Source: Hymenobacter sp. H14-R3 | GTDB lineage: Bacteria > Bacteroidota > Bacteroidia > Cytophagales > Hymenobacteraceae | DNA length: 64,000 nt | Direction: 5' to 3' | Assembly: GCF_030063445.1 (NCBI RefSeq) | Contig: NZ_JASITD010000005.1 | Coordinates: 1-64,000, forward strand | Shown: piece by piece, positions 24,254 to 34,243 of the stretch | How the letters are laid out: every line of letters begins with the position of its first letter | Numbering within the stretch: position 1 is the stretch's first letter | The notes under the pieces: generated by a model | The model's input: only the letters and a program-made list of their open reading frames with translations | Told to the model about the DNA's origin: nothing | The model's database searches: none | Position numbers and translations under genes: made by a program

Positions 24254-24327
24254 CATGCCGACCTTTGCGCAGTGAGAGTTGGCCGGTGAGGTCAGCTGCT
24301 CAGTTACTCACTTACCCATTTACCATT

Positions 24328-25405
24328 ATGACTCAAGACCACATAAAGGACTTGAGGGGCCGCGCAGAGGCCCTGAGGAGGTATCTTTGACTACGATACC
24401 CGTAAAGAGCAGGTAATCAAGGCCGAAGCTGCAACGATAGCTTCCGATTTCTGGGACGACTCGAAGGCCGCCGAGCTGAAGCTCAAAGAAATCAAGAGCA
24501 TCAAAACCTGGACCGACGACTACGAGGCCGTGCAGCAAGCCATGGCGGATACCGAGGTCCTCTACGATTTCTTCCGCGAGGGCGAGGCCACCGAAGCCGA
24601 AATTCAGGCCGAGTACGATGCCACCCAGGCCAAGGTAGAGGCCCTGGAATTCAAGCGCATGCTCTCCGATGAGGAGGACCAGCTGGCCGCCATCATCGAC
24701 ATCAACCCCGGCGCGGGCGGCACCGAAAGCCAGGACTGGGCCGAAATGCTCATGCGCATGTACATCATGTGGGGCGAAAGCAAGGGCTTCACCGTGAAGC
24801 AGTTGAGCTACCAGCCCGGCGAAGGGGCCGGTATCAAGTCGGCGTCGCTGGAAATTGATGGGCCATTTGCCTACGGCTACCTCAAGAGTGAAATCGGCGT
24901 GCACCGGCTGGTGCGCATGTCGCCCTTCGACAGCAGCGGCCGGCGGCATACGTCGTTCGCCTCCGTGTTTGCCTACCCGGTAGTTGACGATACCATTGTC
25001 ATCGACATCAACCCCGCCGACATTTCCTGGGACACCTTTCGGGCCGGCGGCGCGGGCGGCCAGAACGTGAACAAGGTCGAAACCGCCGTGCGCCTCACCC
25101 ACGCGCCCAGCGGCATCATCATCGCCGTGCAGATTGAGCGCTCGCAGCTCATGAATAAGGAGCACGCCCTGCGCATGCTCAAGTCGCGCCTCTATCAGCA
25201 GGAGATGGACAAGCGCAACCTGGAGCGCGACAAAGTCGAAGCCACCAAAAAGCGCATCGACTTCGGCTCCCAGATTCGCAACTACGTGCTGCATCCCTAC
25301 AAGCTCATCAAAGACCTGCGCACCGGCATCGAGCGCACCGACGTGCAGAATGTACTCGATGGAGATTTGGATGAGTACATAAAAGGCTACCTGATGCAGA
25401 ATTAG
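24328..25405 (+). CDS. prfB: Peptide chain release factor 2, made by programmed +1 frameshift
   Basis: The first 20 codons ([20 protein letters not shown]) end at an in-frame TGA (24388-24390). Skipping one base there joins the +1 frame from 24389 ([13 protein letters not shown]...) and gives 358 residues, the normal RF2 length. RF2 marks: SPF motif in [14 protein letters not shown], which reads UGA/UAA, and the GGQ motif in [12 protein letters not shown], which triggers peptide release. RF2 senses its own level through the UGA. A strong terminator follows at 25457. Confidence 0.97.
24376..24391 (+). promoter_or_regulatory. prfB: prfB recoding site (SD-like AGGAGG, CTT TGA C)
   Basis: AGGAGG (24376-24381), TAT spacer, slippery CTT (24385-24387), stop TGA and following C form the classic RF2 autoregulatory site. 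Pairing of AGGAGG with 16S rRNA three bases from the slippery codon pushes the ribosome forward one base when RF2 is scarce. Confidence 0.97.
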
Positions 25406-25456
25406 GCAGCGGATGCCAGCTAAGTAAGCCGGGCATTTTACCCGACTAGCCAACGC

Positions 25457-25495
25457 AAAAAAGAAGGGCTGCCCAATGGGCAGCCCTTCTTTTTT
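25457..25495. terminator. Bidirectional terminator between prfB and susD
   Basis: AAAAAAGAAGGGCTGCCC, loop AAT, then the exact reverse complement: an 18-bp perfect stem with terminal A/T runs, placed between two convergent genes. Confidence 0.95.
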
Positions 25496-25515
25496 GCTAA
25501 TCTAAGAGGAGGAGG

Positions 25516-27234
25516 TTAGTCCACCGAATCCCAGAAGATTTTCGTGAACTGCGTAACACCAGCGGGGATGTTCGTATTGTTCGTATTGATTTCGCTTTGC
25601 GGATAGAGCAAGCGAGTTGCAAGCTTATCGGCGCGGGGCGAGCTCGACTGCGAAGAGAAGGCAAGCTTGGGAAAACCAGTGCGGCGGTAATCACTCCAAG
25701 ACTCGGTGCTGGCAACTGTGTTCAGGGCCAAGTACTTCTGGTAGACGATTTTTTCCTGCTTGCTCACGGTCCGGGGCGCCGTAAGGCGCGTCGTATCCAA
25801 AGCCAATGATTTATCCGCCCGCTCGGTAAACGTGCCTCGGTACTGTGGTACTGTGGTCGTGGTAGCCTCCCAGTCTACTAAACCGTTATTTGGGTTGGCT
25901 GCGATATACTGATTGTACTGGTCAGTACCAGCAACCGTAGAAGTGCTAGCCGTGCCCGACCGGTAGAAATAGCTGAAAGAAGCTTGGATAGCGGCCAAGT
26001 AATCAGCCTTAGCATCGCCACTCGGGAACAGGCCCAGCGCTTCGGCCTCGGCCTTTGAGAAGAGATGCTCCGACAGCAGCATCAACGCCGTAGGACTAGA
26101 TACGCCCTTAAAAAAGCCCCCAGTCACCCCTTCGGCATTCGCCCCCAGGAAGCGCGAGCCAATCAGCGGTAATACCACGTTTGGTGGGTTGCTTTCGCCC
26201 GGTACCGAACCTACGTACTGAGACAGGGTATCAGCCTTTACCTCATCATCGGGAAACAGCACCCGCTGACCCTTTGTATAGAGCTGCGAAATACGTGGGT
26301 CTCTATTTTGTAGGTACTGATTGAGGATAAACTGCGTCGGAATCTGGTAGCTACGCTCCGTTGCATTCGAGCCGGCCGGCGTGTAGGCGTACCGGTTGTA
26401 TAGCGGGTTTTGCTGGCTGGCCGCCTGCGCATAAGTAGGCTGGGCTACTACGTCGGCACTAATGAAGCCATCCGCAGCAGAAGATGTCTGGAGCGCAGCT
26501 AGCTGGGTTTTCACGGTAGCATTCAGTGCAGCATCACCGGTCTGCGACTCACGCAGCAAAATGCGCAGCTTCAGGCTGTTGGCAAATTGCTTCCACTTCT
26601 TCATATCACCACCAAAAATAATGTCTTCCGAAGACACTGCGCGCGGGGTAAAGGTTGCCGTGGCCGAAGCCTTCGTTTTGTTGATGTCCGAGATAGCGCC
26701 GTCCAACTGCACGAGCAAATCCTTGTAGACATCAGCCGCCTTATCGTACTTGGGTGTTACGTTAGCTATGCCCAATAATGCCTGCGAGTAAGGAATATCG
26801 CCGTACTCATCTACCAGCAGCTGAAAGTTATACACCTTCATAATGCGGGCAATGGCCGCATGATAAGGGTAGTTAGCTGCCCCGTTAATCTGGATGAGGT
26901 TGTAATCATTCAGGTTGTCGAACGTGCCAGACCAGAGAGCTGCGTAGAAATTAGAGGAGTAGTTATAGGTGAGTTCCTCTCCAAAGCCACTGACAACTGC
27001 CGTTTTGCCCCAGTAGCTTGCAGCCCAGCTGGCGTAAGAGTTGAAGTTATTCTGTGCGCTAGGCGTACCACCAGTATAGTTCTGAGCCGTGATAGTGAGA
27101 GCCTGTGCCAAGATAGCATCAGGCGCAACTGCGGTTGGCTGGTTGGGGTTGTCGTTGATGTCGAGAAACGATTTGCAACCAGTAGCGGCAGTTGCAAGTG
27201 CTACCGCAGCAAACATCTTAAAAGATATTTTCAT
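25516..27234 (-). CDS. SusD/RagB-family surface lipoprotein (pair 1)
   Basis: 572 residues. Signal peptide with lipobox ATAATGC, so Cys20 is lipidated, followed by KSFLDINDNPNQPTAV, typical of the SusD-like group in which a DINxNPN motif follows the Cys. Helical TPR-like pairs make up the body (YHAAIARIMKVYNFQLLVDEYGD). SusD proteins cap the SusC barrel and bind the incoming glycan or peptide. It starts 11 bases after the SusC stop. No degradative enzyme is nearby, so the substrate is unknown. GC content is visibly below the flanking genes. Confidence 0.95.
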   Translation of the reverse strand: MKISFKMFAAVALATAATGCKSFLDINDNPNQPTAVAPDAILAQALTITAQNYTGGTPSAQNNFNSYASWAASYWGKTAVVSGFGEELTYNYSSNFYAALWSGTFDNLNDYNLIQINGAANYPYHAAIARIMKVYNFQLLVDEYGDIPYSQALLGIANVTPKYDKAADVYKDLLVQLDGAISDINKTKASATATFTPRAVSSEDIIFGGDMKKWKQFANSLKLRILLRESQTGDAALNATVKTQLAALQTSSAADGFISADVVAQPTYAQAASQQNPLYNRYAYTPAGSNATERSYQIPTQFILNQYLQNRDPRISQLYTKGQRVLFPDDEVKADTLSQYVGSVPGESNPPNVVLPLIGSRFLGANAEGVTGGFFKGVSSPTALMLLSEHLFSKAEAEALGLFPSGDAKADYLAAIQASFSYFYRSGTASTSTVAGTDQYNQYIAANPNNGLVDWEATTTTVPQYRGTFTERADKSLALDTTRLTAPRTVSKQEKIVYQKYLALNTVASTESWSDYRRTGFPKLAFSSQSSSPRADKLATRLLYPQSEINTNNTNIPAGVTQFTKIFWDSVD

Positions 27235-27245
27235 CGATAAATTGA

Positions 27246-30200
27246 TTAGAAAGTTGCGTTGATGCTAGCACCGACAAATTTGGTGGCCGGCAGGCCAAGG
27301 TTGCTGTTAATACCAACTGCATTGGAGTTGGTACCCAGGCTGGTGCTAAGCTCCGGGTCGGTGTAGATGTTCTCTTTAGGAACCCAGGTGAAGAGGTTAC
27401 GGCCATAAACATTCAGCGAAGCGCCCTTTATAAAGCCAGTCTTTGTCAGCACCTCCATTGGTAGGGCGTAGCTCAACGAAAGCTCGCGGATTTTGAAGAA
27501 GCGGCCCGAGGTTACGTAGTTCTCCGCAACAGTGCGGTTCCAGGTTGAGTTCTGAGCCCAGAACTCCGCTCCACCGGGCGTTTTGCCGGTAGTGTTCGCC
27601 GTGTAGGTAGCACCATTGTCGTTCGAGATAGCCGAGTTTGGATAGATGAAGTCTTGGCGACCGTACATAGCGCTGCGAGCACCGCTACCCGTGAAGTCCA
27701 GGTCTTCGCCAATGGCGTTGTACACTACATAGCCCGTGCGCAACTCGCCTTGGCCCGCCAGGGTCAGGCCCTTGTAGCTGATGCTGGCGTTGAAGCCGTA
27801 CTTATATTTCGGCTGGGTGTTGCCGAAGCTGATGTTATCAGCAGCCTTAAGCGGATAGTAGTAAACCGTCTTGTCGGTTGCGTCATACTTGTTGTTGGTC
27901 GTACCCATCTTGATGAGGCCCTTGTTGGGACCATCTTCAATGCGCTGGTAGTGCGAACCCTGCAGAATGGGGTAAGGCTGGTCCTTGATGGCGTAAAGCG
28001 CGGCGTTGGCCGAGCCACCCGAGGAGAGTAGCAGCTGTGGCAGGTCGTTGGGCAGGGAAACTACCTTGTTGTTGTTGTAGTTGAAGTTGCCACCCAACGT
28101 GATGGTCAGGCCGTTTTCGAGGCGCACGGGCGTGATGTTCAGGTCAGCTTCGACACCGCGGTTCTGTACTTCGCCGGCATTCAGCAGCAAGCTGCTAGAG
28201 CCACTAGCAGTCGATATAGATGTGCTAACCGTTTGGTTAGTGCTTTTCTGAGAGTAGTACGTAACACCACCTGCAATCCGGCGCTTCAAAAAGCTCAACT
28301 CAATGCCTGCTTCGGTCGAGATAGTCGTTTCGGGTTTGAGGCCCGGCTGCACCAAGCGGTTGTCCTGCGTGAAAGAAGCCTGGGAGCCGAAAGGATAGCC
28401 CGAGCCAGGGCTGTACGTGGTGAGCAGGCCGTAAGCACCGTTCGGGTTGTAAACGCCCGTGTTGATGTTGAAGCCGTTGTAGATAGGTGATGCCGGATTA
28501 AGGATGTTTATCTGGCTCACTTTCGCAATACCACCACGGAGCTTACCGTAATCCAGGAAAGAAGCATCTTTCAGAGCTGGGATAGCATTCGTGAAGACGA
28601 ACGAAATGTCGCCACCGGGATAGAAGAAGCTACGGTTGGAGGGGTCCAGTACCGATGTGTTGTCATTACGGCCTGAGCCGTGAACGAACAGATAGTCCTT
28701 GTAGCCCAGCGTCACGTCTGCGTAGAATGCATAAAGACGCGACTGAGCCGTGCCATCGAAGGCACCTATCAAGCCCACCCGGTTGCCTAGGTTGAACAGG
28801 TCAGCCGTAGCCAGCGCAGTCGACGAAGCGTAGTTGTAGCGGCTGTCGGTTTGCTGCACGTTGTTACCCACGATAGCCTTCACATTGAGGTCACCAAAGG
28901 TTTTGTCCACGGTCACGAACAAATCTGAGTTGAGACGGGTAAAGTTGCTTGTCAGGTCTTGCACGTAGCCCGGCGTGCCGGTGCCAGGTTTATTGGTTTT
29001 GTTACCCCGAATGAAGTCATTGTAAACGAACTTGTTCTGGGTAGAAATGCTCGATTGGTTGATAGTAGTCGTACCCAAGCGGTACTGCACTCGCAACCAA
29101 TCTTTTACCTTATATGACAGGTCAATGTTGCCGAGTAGCGTGTTGCGGCGGTCGTTCGTACGGTTGTTGTCGATAACCCAGTACGGGTTGAAGTAAAAGG
29201 CATTGTAGTAGCCGTTCGGATTAGCGTACTCGTTGTTCTGCCAATCCTTGTAAGAGGTGAGGGGAGCCATCACCGACGTGTTAAACCAGTTCCAGTACAC
29301 CGACTGGTCGCGGTCTAGCGTAGCGTGCTGGTCAACTTTCTGCTGGGCGTACGATACGTTGAAGCCTACTGTGAGGCGGCCCAACTCGCGCGAAGCGTTG
29401 AAACGGAAAGTGTTACGGTCGTACTTGTCTTTGGGTACGATACCGTTGTTATGAACGTTCTGGTACGAGGCAAAGAATTTGCTCTTGTCATCTCCACCCG
29501 AGAACGTAACACCATTCTGGGCCTGGTATCCCGTGTTCCAGAATTTTTTCTTCTCGTCGGGGCGGCCAACATACGGCAGCATTTGCAGGTCGCCATTGGC
29601 TAGCACTTCGCCAAAGGGACGAAGCGAACCGTCGAAGCGCGGACCAAACTGCTGGTTTTCAAAGCTGTTGTAAGCAGTGTTTTCGTTGGAGTCAACGCTA
29701 CCATTGGCTGTGAAATCAGGGCGCGAGTTAGTGCCGCCCCGCTGGCCATTCCAAGAGTTGGCGCCAGGACCAAAGTCGCTTTGCAGCTTAGGCAAGAACG
29801 ATACCGACTCAAACTGGGAAGTTTGCGATAGCGTTATGGTAGGAGTGTTGCTGCCTTTTTTAGTGGTGATAATCAACGCACCATTGGAAGCCTGCGACCC
29901 GTAAAGAGCAGCTGCGTTAGCACCTTTCAGCACCGAGATGCTGGCAATGTCGTCGGGGTTAATAGCAGTCAGGACTTCGTTCGACGAGATAACACCGTCT
30001 ACTACAATAAGAGCCTCGTTGTTGCCAGTGAGTGAGCGCGTGCCTCGTAGCGTTACACGCACGCTAGGGTTAACGCCTGAGCCCAAAGTCTGTACTTGTA
30101 GACCGGAAACTTTGCCAGATAGGCCGTTGGTTACGTTGGTTACGCGAGCCTGCGTTACCTCTTTGGTATCGAGCGTGGCGGTGGCATAACCAATTTCCCG

Positions 30201-30557
30201 CTCTTGGCGCTGGATGCCCAAGGCACCGGTTACCACTACTTCGCCAAGCTGCTTGGAGTCAGTGGCCAAGGCAACCGTGATATTCGTCCGGTTACCAATG
30301 ACCTGCTCAATAGTAGTGTAGCCGATGAAGCTGAAGGTAATCGCAGTAGCTGAAGCCGGAACGCCGCTCAATGAGAAGGCACCATCAGCATTAGTAGAGG
30401 TGCCAACGGTAGTTCCTTTGGCCAGTACCGTCACGCCCGGCAGGCCTTGCCCGGAGGAGCGGTCCGTCACACGACCCGAAATAGTTCTGTCTTGTGCTAC
30501 AGCCTGATACCAGAGGCAACTGAGCAGAAAGACAAGTAATAAAGAAAAATGCTTCAT
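27246..30557 (-). CDS. SusC/RagA-family TonB-dependent outer-membrane transporter (pair 1)
   Basis: 1103 residues. Signal peptide to about residue 21, then a carboxypeptidase-D-like domain (ISGRVTDRSSGQGLPGVTVL, residues 24-105), TonB-box region and plug (EVVVTGALG; TLRGTRSLTGNNEALIVVDG; IASISVLKGANAAALYGSQA; IITTKKG) and a long beta-barrel ending in an aromatic strand (VGASINATF). Imports a large substrate with energy from TonB-ExbBD, using the SusD-like lid. A terminator-like hairpin lies in its leader (30580-30614). Confidence 0.96.
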   Translation of the reverse strand: MKHFSLLLVFLLSCLWYQAVAQDRTISGRVTDRSSGQGLPGVTVLAKGTTVGTSTNADGAFSLSGVPASATAITFSFIGYTTIEQVIGNRTNITVALATDSKQLGEVVVTGALGIQRQEREIGYATATLDTKEVTQARVTNVTNGLSGKVSGLQVQTLGSGVNPSVRVTLRGTRSLTGNNEALIVVDGVISSNEVLTAINPDDIASISVLKGANAAALYGSQASNGALIITTKKGSNTPTITLSQTSQFESVSFLPKLQSDFGPGANSWNGQRGGTNSRPDFTANGSVDSNENTAYNSFENQQFGPRFDGSLRPFGEVLANGDLQMLPYVGRPDEKKKFWNTGYQAQNGVTFSGGDDKSKFFASYQNVHNNGIVPKDKYDRNTFRFNASRELGRLTVGFNVSYAQQKVDQHATLDRDQSVYWNWFNTSVMAPLTSYKDWQNNEYANPNGYYNAFYFNPYWVIDNNRTNDRRNTLLGNIDLSYKVKDWLRVQYRLGTTTINQSSISTQNKFVYNDFIRGNKTNKPGTGTPGYVQDLTSNFTRLNSDLFVTVDKTFGDLNVKAIVGNNVQQTDSRYNYASSTALATADLFNLGNRVGLIGAFDGTAQSRLYAFYADVTLGYKDYLFVHGSGRNDNTSVLDPSNRSFFYPGGDISFVFTNAIPALKDASFLDYGKLRGGIAKVSQINILNPASPIYNGFNINTGVYNPNGAYGLLTTYSPGSGYPFGSQASFTQDNRLVQPGLKPETTISTEAGIELSFLKRRIAGGVTYYSQKSTNQTVSTSISTASGSSSLLLNAGEVQNRGVEADLNITPVRLENGLTITLGGNFNYNNNKVVSLPNDLPQLLLSSGGSANAALYAIKDQPYPILQGSHYQRIEDGPNKGLIKMGTTNNKYDATDKTVYYYPLKAADNISFGNTQPKYKYGFNASISYKGLTLAGQGELRTGYVVYNAIGEDLDFTGSGARSAMYGRQDFIYPNSAISNDNGATYTANTTGKTPGGAEFWAQNSTWNRTVAENYVTSGRFFKIRELSLSYALPMEVLTKTGFIKGASLNVYGRNLFTWVPKENIYTDPELSTSLGTNSNAVGINSNLGLPATKFVGASINATF

Positions 30558-30579
30558 ATTATGAAGATTGGAAAAGGTG

Positions 30580-30614
30580 AAAAAAAGATTGCCTCACGCA
30601 ACGGAATGAGGCAA
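30580..30614 (-). terminator. Terminator-like hairpin in the leader of the SusC gene (pair 1)
   Basis: On the minus strand, TTGCCTCA and TGAGGCAA pair around a 10-base loop and are followed by TCTTTTTTTC, 22 bases before the start codon at 30557. In this place it would stop transcription before the gene unless prevented, acting as an attenuator, or would end a short leader RNA. Confidence 0.55.
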
Positions 30615-31015
30615 ATCCGTTGGCAAGTTATTACATTATTACCGAATCTAGTAAGGGGCGGATTCAATACGCGCCAATTCTTTATAGGAGAAAGTTAGCA
30701 AGTTGGCAATGTGACCAAAAAAAGGAAAGGTCCACCAGCCGCTTCGCTAAGGTAGGTTGCGTAAGTCAATTAAGAGGAACCGGTGTGCTTATCAGGAGGC
30801 ACTAAGCAGCCAAAAATTAGGTGAGGCTAGGTTAACTGTTATTTTTAATAATACAAATAAAAACTATATAATGTAACTTTAAAAAAGGAGCGGGGCTAAG
30901 ACAGAAATCAACCGAAAGATGAACAACGTGTGATGTAGTTTGCCTTTTGCCTACTACATTAGCGGCTTAATATTCCCTCAACCTTTTAGTCACCCCCCTC
31001 ATCACACACAACTAC
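30615..31015. other. AT-rich divergent regulatory region between the two SusC genes
   Basis: About 400 bases without a convincing gene. The centre (30830-30890) is very AT-rich (TTATTTTTAATAATAC and similar), as expected for a promoter region. No exact TAnnTTTG was found on either strand; TGTAGTTTG near 30934 is one base off in spacing. Short open frames here have no family likeness. Confidence 0.5.
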
Positions 31016-34000
31016 ATGAAAAGAAGTTTATTACTGAGCTTTATGCTCATGCTCACGCTGTTTCAGGCTGTGCTAGCCCAGACACGGTCATTATCGGGGC
31101 GGGTGACCGACCAAAAAACCGGCGAGGGTCTACCCGGCGTTACGGTACTGCTCAAAGGCACTACCAATGGAGCATCAACTAATTCTGACGGGGCGTTCAA
31201 TGTCACAGTGCCTGCTACTGGGGGTACGCTGGTATTTAGCTCTGTTGGTTATGTTACACAAGAGCGAGCTATTGGCAACGAAACCCAGTTTAGTGTTGGG
31301 CTGGCAACTGATAGCAAGCAGCTGGGCGAAATTGTGGTAACTGGCTATGGCGGTTCACAGGATGTAAAAGACATCACGGGTTCGGTAGCTCAAGTGGGCG
31401 AAAAGGCGCTGTTGTCACAGCCAGTGCAGAGTTTCGACCAAGCACTTACTGGTCGCGCTGCTGGCGTGCAGATTAATAGCACTGGCGGTGCTTTGGCCGA
31501 CCAAACAGCCATTCGCATCCGGGGCGTAAACTCCATCAGTAATGGGGCAGGTCCGCTAATTGTGGTAGATGGAGTACCAATCAGTAGTGTTACCAATTCC
31601 AACACGTTCAACAGCGGTGGGGGTGCCCGCTATAATCCGCTGGCCGATATCAACCCCAATGATATTGAATCGGTGGATGTATTGAAGGACGCGTCGGCCG
31701 CCGCCATTTATGGCTCACGCGCTGCTAACGGGGTTCTCATCATAACTACCAAGCGAGGAAAAGCAGGTCAGAATCGCGTAGCAGTTAACTCCTACATCGG
31801 TTTTCAGCGCCCGGTACGCCGGCTCAAGCTACTTGGTGCTGATGACTTCATCGCAATCAATAACGAGAAGGCTGCCAATCGGCGGGCGGGCAGCACCAAC
31901 GGCATAACCAACCTGAACATACCGGCTACGATTGCGGCATATCCTGACTTGAATGGTGACGGTACGCCCGACCAAGTGGAGACCAACTGGCAGGACCAGA
32001 TTTTCCGGAGTGGTGCACTGCAAGATTATCAAGTTGCACTCTCCGGAGGCACGGATAAAGCTTCTTACTACAGCTCGGCTGATTGGACCGACCAAAAAGG
32101 CATTCTGAATGCTAACCGTTTGCGCCGTGGCGCTTTTCGCTTGAACGTTGACGTAGCCCCTAAAACTTGGTTAAAGGCCGGTCTGAGCAGTAGCTACTCA
32201 AAAACGCTCAACAATGGCGTTCTTACTGACGGCTACTTGGCTGGTGCAACAGTTTCGGGCTATAATGCTCCTCCCAACGTACCTGTGTACAACGCCGATG
32301 GCTCTTACTATCTCAATCCAATAGGTAACCTGGGTAACGGAGGCAACAACATTGCGTACGTTCAGAACAACTACAATAATGCTACGGCAGTACTTGATTT
32401 GCAACGCAACAACAACACGTCGCAACGCATCATTGCCAATGGCTATTTGACTGCCTTACCCTTGAAAGGGCTTAGCCTCACCAGCCGCTACGGCATTGAC
32501 TACTTGTCGAATGTTGAAGACCAGTACAGTAGCCCCGTCATATCTGGCTTGGGCCGGCAGTTGGGCCAAGGCCTAGTACAGAACAATCAACTTGACCGTA
32601 CTCAGTTTAACTGGCAGAACTATGCCAACTATGACCGCACATTTGGTACAAACCACACGTTAGGTCTGACTGCTGGTATTGAGGTTCAGCAAATCGACGA
32701 AAAGCAGGTTTACACGCCGGCAGCCGACTTTGCTGACCCTAAGTTTAAAGAAATTCTGGACGGCTTGTTCACCTCGACGCTGTCGGGTGGTGGTACTCGC
32801 TTTGCAAATGGTTTTCAGTCGTATTTCGGCCGCGCTAACTATAGCTTCGCAAGTCGTTATTACGCTTCGTTCTCAGCTCGTTATGATGGTGCTTCTGTAT
32901 TTGGAGCAGATAACCGCTACGGCTTCTTTCCCGGTGGTTCGGTGGGCTGGCGGGTTTCGGAAGAGCCTTTCTTCCAGAGCCTTAACTCGGCTAATCGGGT
33001 AACCGACCTAAAGTTGCGGGCTAGCTATGGCTTGGTTGGTAACTCGAACGGCATTGGCTCCTATGCTTCCCGGACGCTCATCGGCGGTGGTCAGTATGCT
33101 GACGTGAACGGCTTTAGCATTTCGCAGGTTGGCAACCCAGCTCTGCAGTGGGAAACCAGCAAAAAGCTGGATTTGGGTATTGATGTCTCTTTCTTTCAGA
33201 GTCGCCTTAGCTTAGTAGTTGATTATTTTAATAATCAGATAAGTGGTTTGGTACTGGCTGCACCAGTGCTACGTACCACTGGTCTCCCAAACCTGACCTC
33301 TCTTACTTCTGCTTCCGTTACCCGTAACGTTGGCGAGATGTACAACCGGGGAGTAGAATTGACGGTAAACACGGTGAACGTGCGCGCTGAAAGCGGCTTC
33401 CAGTGGACGTCAAGCTTTAACGCGACTTGGATTAAAAACCGTGTGCAGTCATTGGCTACGCCTAACGATATTATCAGCGGGCAGCAACGTGCTAGCGCAG
33501 ACCGGACACTGAGTGTTTATTACCTGCCCAACTGGGCTGGGGTAAACTCAGCAAACGGCAATGCACAGTTTGTAGCGGCCGATGGGACCATCAAGCAGTA
33601 TGATGCTGCTTATGCAACAACTAATGCGGCTGGGGTAACGAACACGACCGGGCGCTGGTTGACACAGAGTGGCGACGCAACGACGCCCATTACTACGGCA
33701 GACTACCAGTACCAGCAGAAAGGCGGTATTCCCACTTGGTATGGCGGCTTCGACAACACGTTTAGCTTCAAAGGGGTTGATTTGGGTATCTTCTTTCAGT
33801 ACAGCGGTGGTAACATGATTTACAATGCTACCCGGTCGGGCCTGATGACTACTTTCCTCAATAACAACATCAGCGAAATAAAGGATCGGTGGACTACTCC
33901 TGGCCAGGAAACCAACGTGCAGAAGCTAGTGCTTCAGGATAACGTTTCGAATCAAGCGTCGTCTCGCTGGCTCGAAAACGGTAACTTCCTGCGTTTCCGT

Positions 34001-34225
34001 CAGGTTAGCCTTGGTTACAACCTGCCCAAGACTGTTGCTACCCGCATAGGCTTGAGCAACCTGCGCATCTACGGACTCGTGCAGAATCTGTACACCTTTA
34101 CCCACTACACGGGTACCGACCCCGAGGTGAATTCTAACCGTACTAGCAACATTGCTTATGGCACTGACAACCGGTCTGTGCCGCAGCCACGTAGCTTCAC
34201 GCTTGGCATCAATTTCGGTATCTAA
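31016..34225 (+). CDS. SusC/RagA-family TonB-dependent outer-membrane transporter (pair 2)
   Basis: 1069 residues. Signal peptide (LLLSFMLMLTLFQAVLAQ), carboxypeptidase-D-like domain (SLSGRVTDQKTGEGLPGVTV, 24-105), plug with TGYGGSQDVKDITGSVAQV, IRIRGVNSISNGAGPLIVVD and VDVLKDASAAAIYGSRAANG, then the barrel ending TLGINFGI. It has the common SusC signature DASAAAIYGSRAANGVLIIT, whereas pair 1 is more divergent. Codon use is richer in A/T than in flanking housekeeping genes. Cotranscribed with the SusD gene 18 bases downstream. Confidence 0.96.
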   Translation: MKRSLLLSFMLMLTLFQAVLAQTRSLSGRVTDQKTGEGLPGVTVLLKGTTNGASTNSDGAFNVTVPATGGTLVFSSVGYVTQERAIGNETQFSVGLATDSKQLGEIVVTGYGGSQDVKDITGSVAQVGEKALLSQPVQSFDQALTGRAAGVQINSTGGALADQTAIRIRGVNSISNGAGPLIVVDGVPISSVTNSNTFNSGGGARYNPLADINPNDIESVDVLKDASAAAIYGSRAANGVLIITTKRGKAGQNRVAVNSYIGFQRPVRRLKLLGADDFIAINNEKAANRRAGSTNGITNLNIPATIAAYPDLNGDGTPDQVETNWQDQIFRSGALQDYQVALSGGTDKASYYSSADWTDQKGILNANRLRRGAFRLNVDVAPKTWLKAGLSSSYSKTLNNGVLTDGYLAGATVSGYNAPPNVPVYNADGSYYLNPIGNLGNGGNNIAYVQNNYNNATAVLDLQRNNNTSQRIIANGYLTALPLKGLSLTSRYGIDYLSNVEDQYSSPVISGLGRQLGQGLVQNNQLDRTQFNWQNYANYDRTFGTNHTLGLTAGIEVQQIDEKQVYTPAADFADPKFKEILDGLFTSTLSGGGTRFANGFQSYFGRANYSFASRYYASFSARYDGASVFGADNRYGFFPGGSVGWRVSEEPFFQSLNSANRVTDLKLRASYGLVGNSNGIGSYASRTLIGGGQYADVNGFSISQVGNPALQWETSKKLDLGIDVSFFQSRLSLVVDYFNNQISGLVLAAPVLRTTGLPNLTSLTSASVTRNVGEMYNRGVELTVNTVNVRAESGFQWTSSFNATWIKNRVQSLATPNDIISGQQRASADRTLSVYYLPNWAGVNSANGNAQFVAADGTIKQYDAAYATTNAAGVTNTTGRWLTQSGDATTPITTADYQYQQKGGIPTWYGGFDNTFSFKGVDLGIFFQYSGGNMIYNATRSGLMTTFLNNNISEIKDRWTTPGQETNVQKLVLQDNVSNQASSRWLENGNFLRFRQVSLGYNLPKTVATRIGLSNLRIYGLVQNLYTFTHYTGTDPEVNSNRTSNIAYGTDNRSVPQPRSFTLGINFGI

Positions 34226-34243
34226 CCTTTGCTTTTTACCTCA

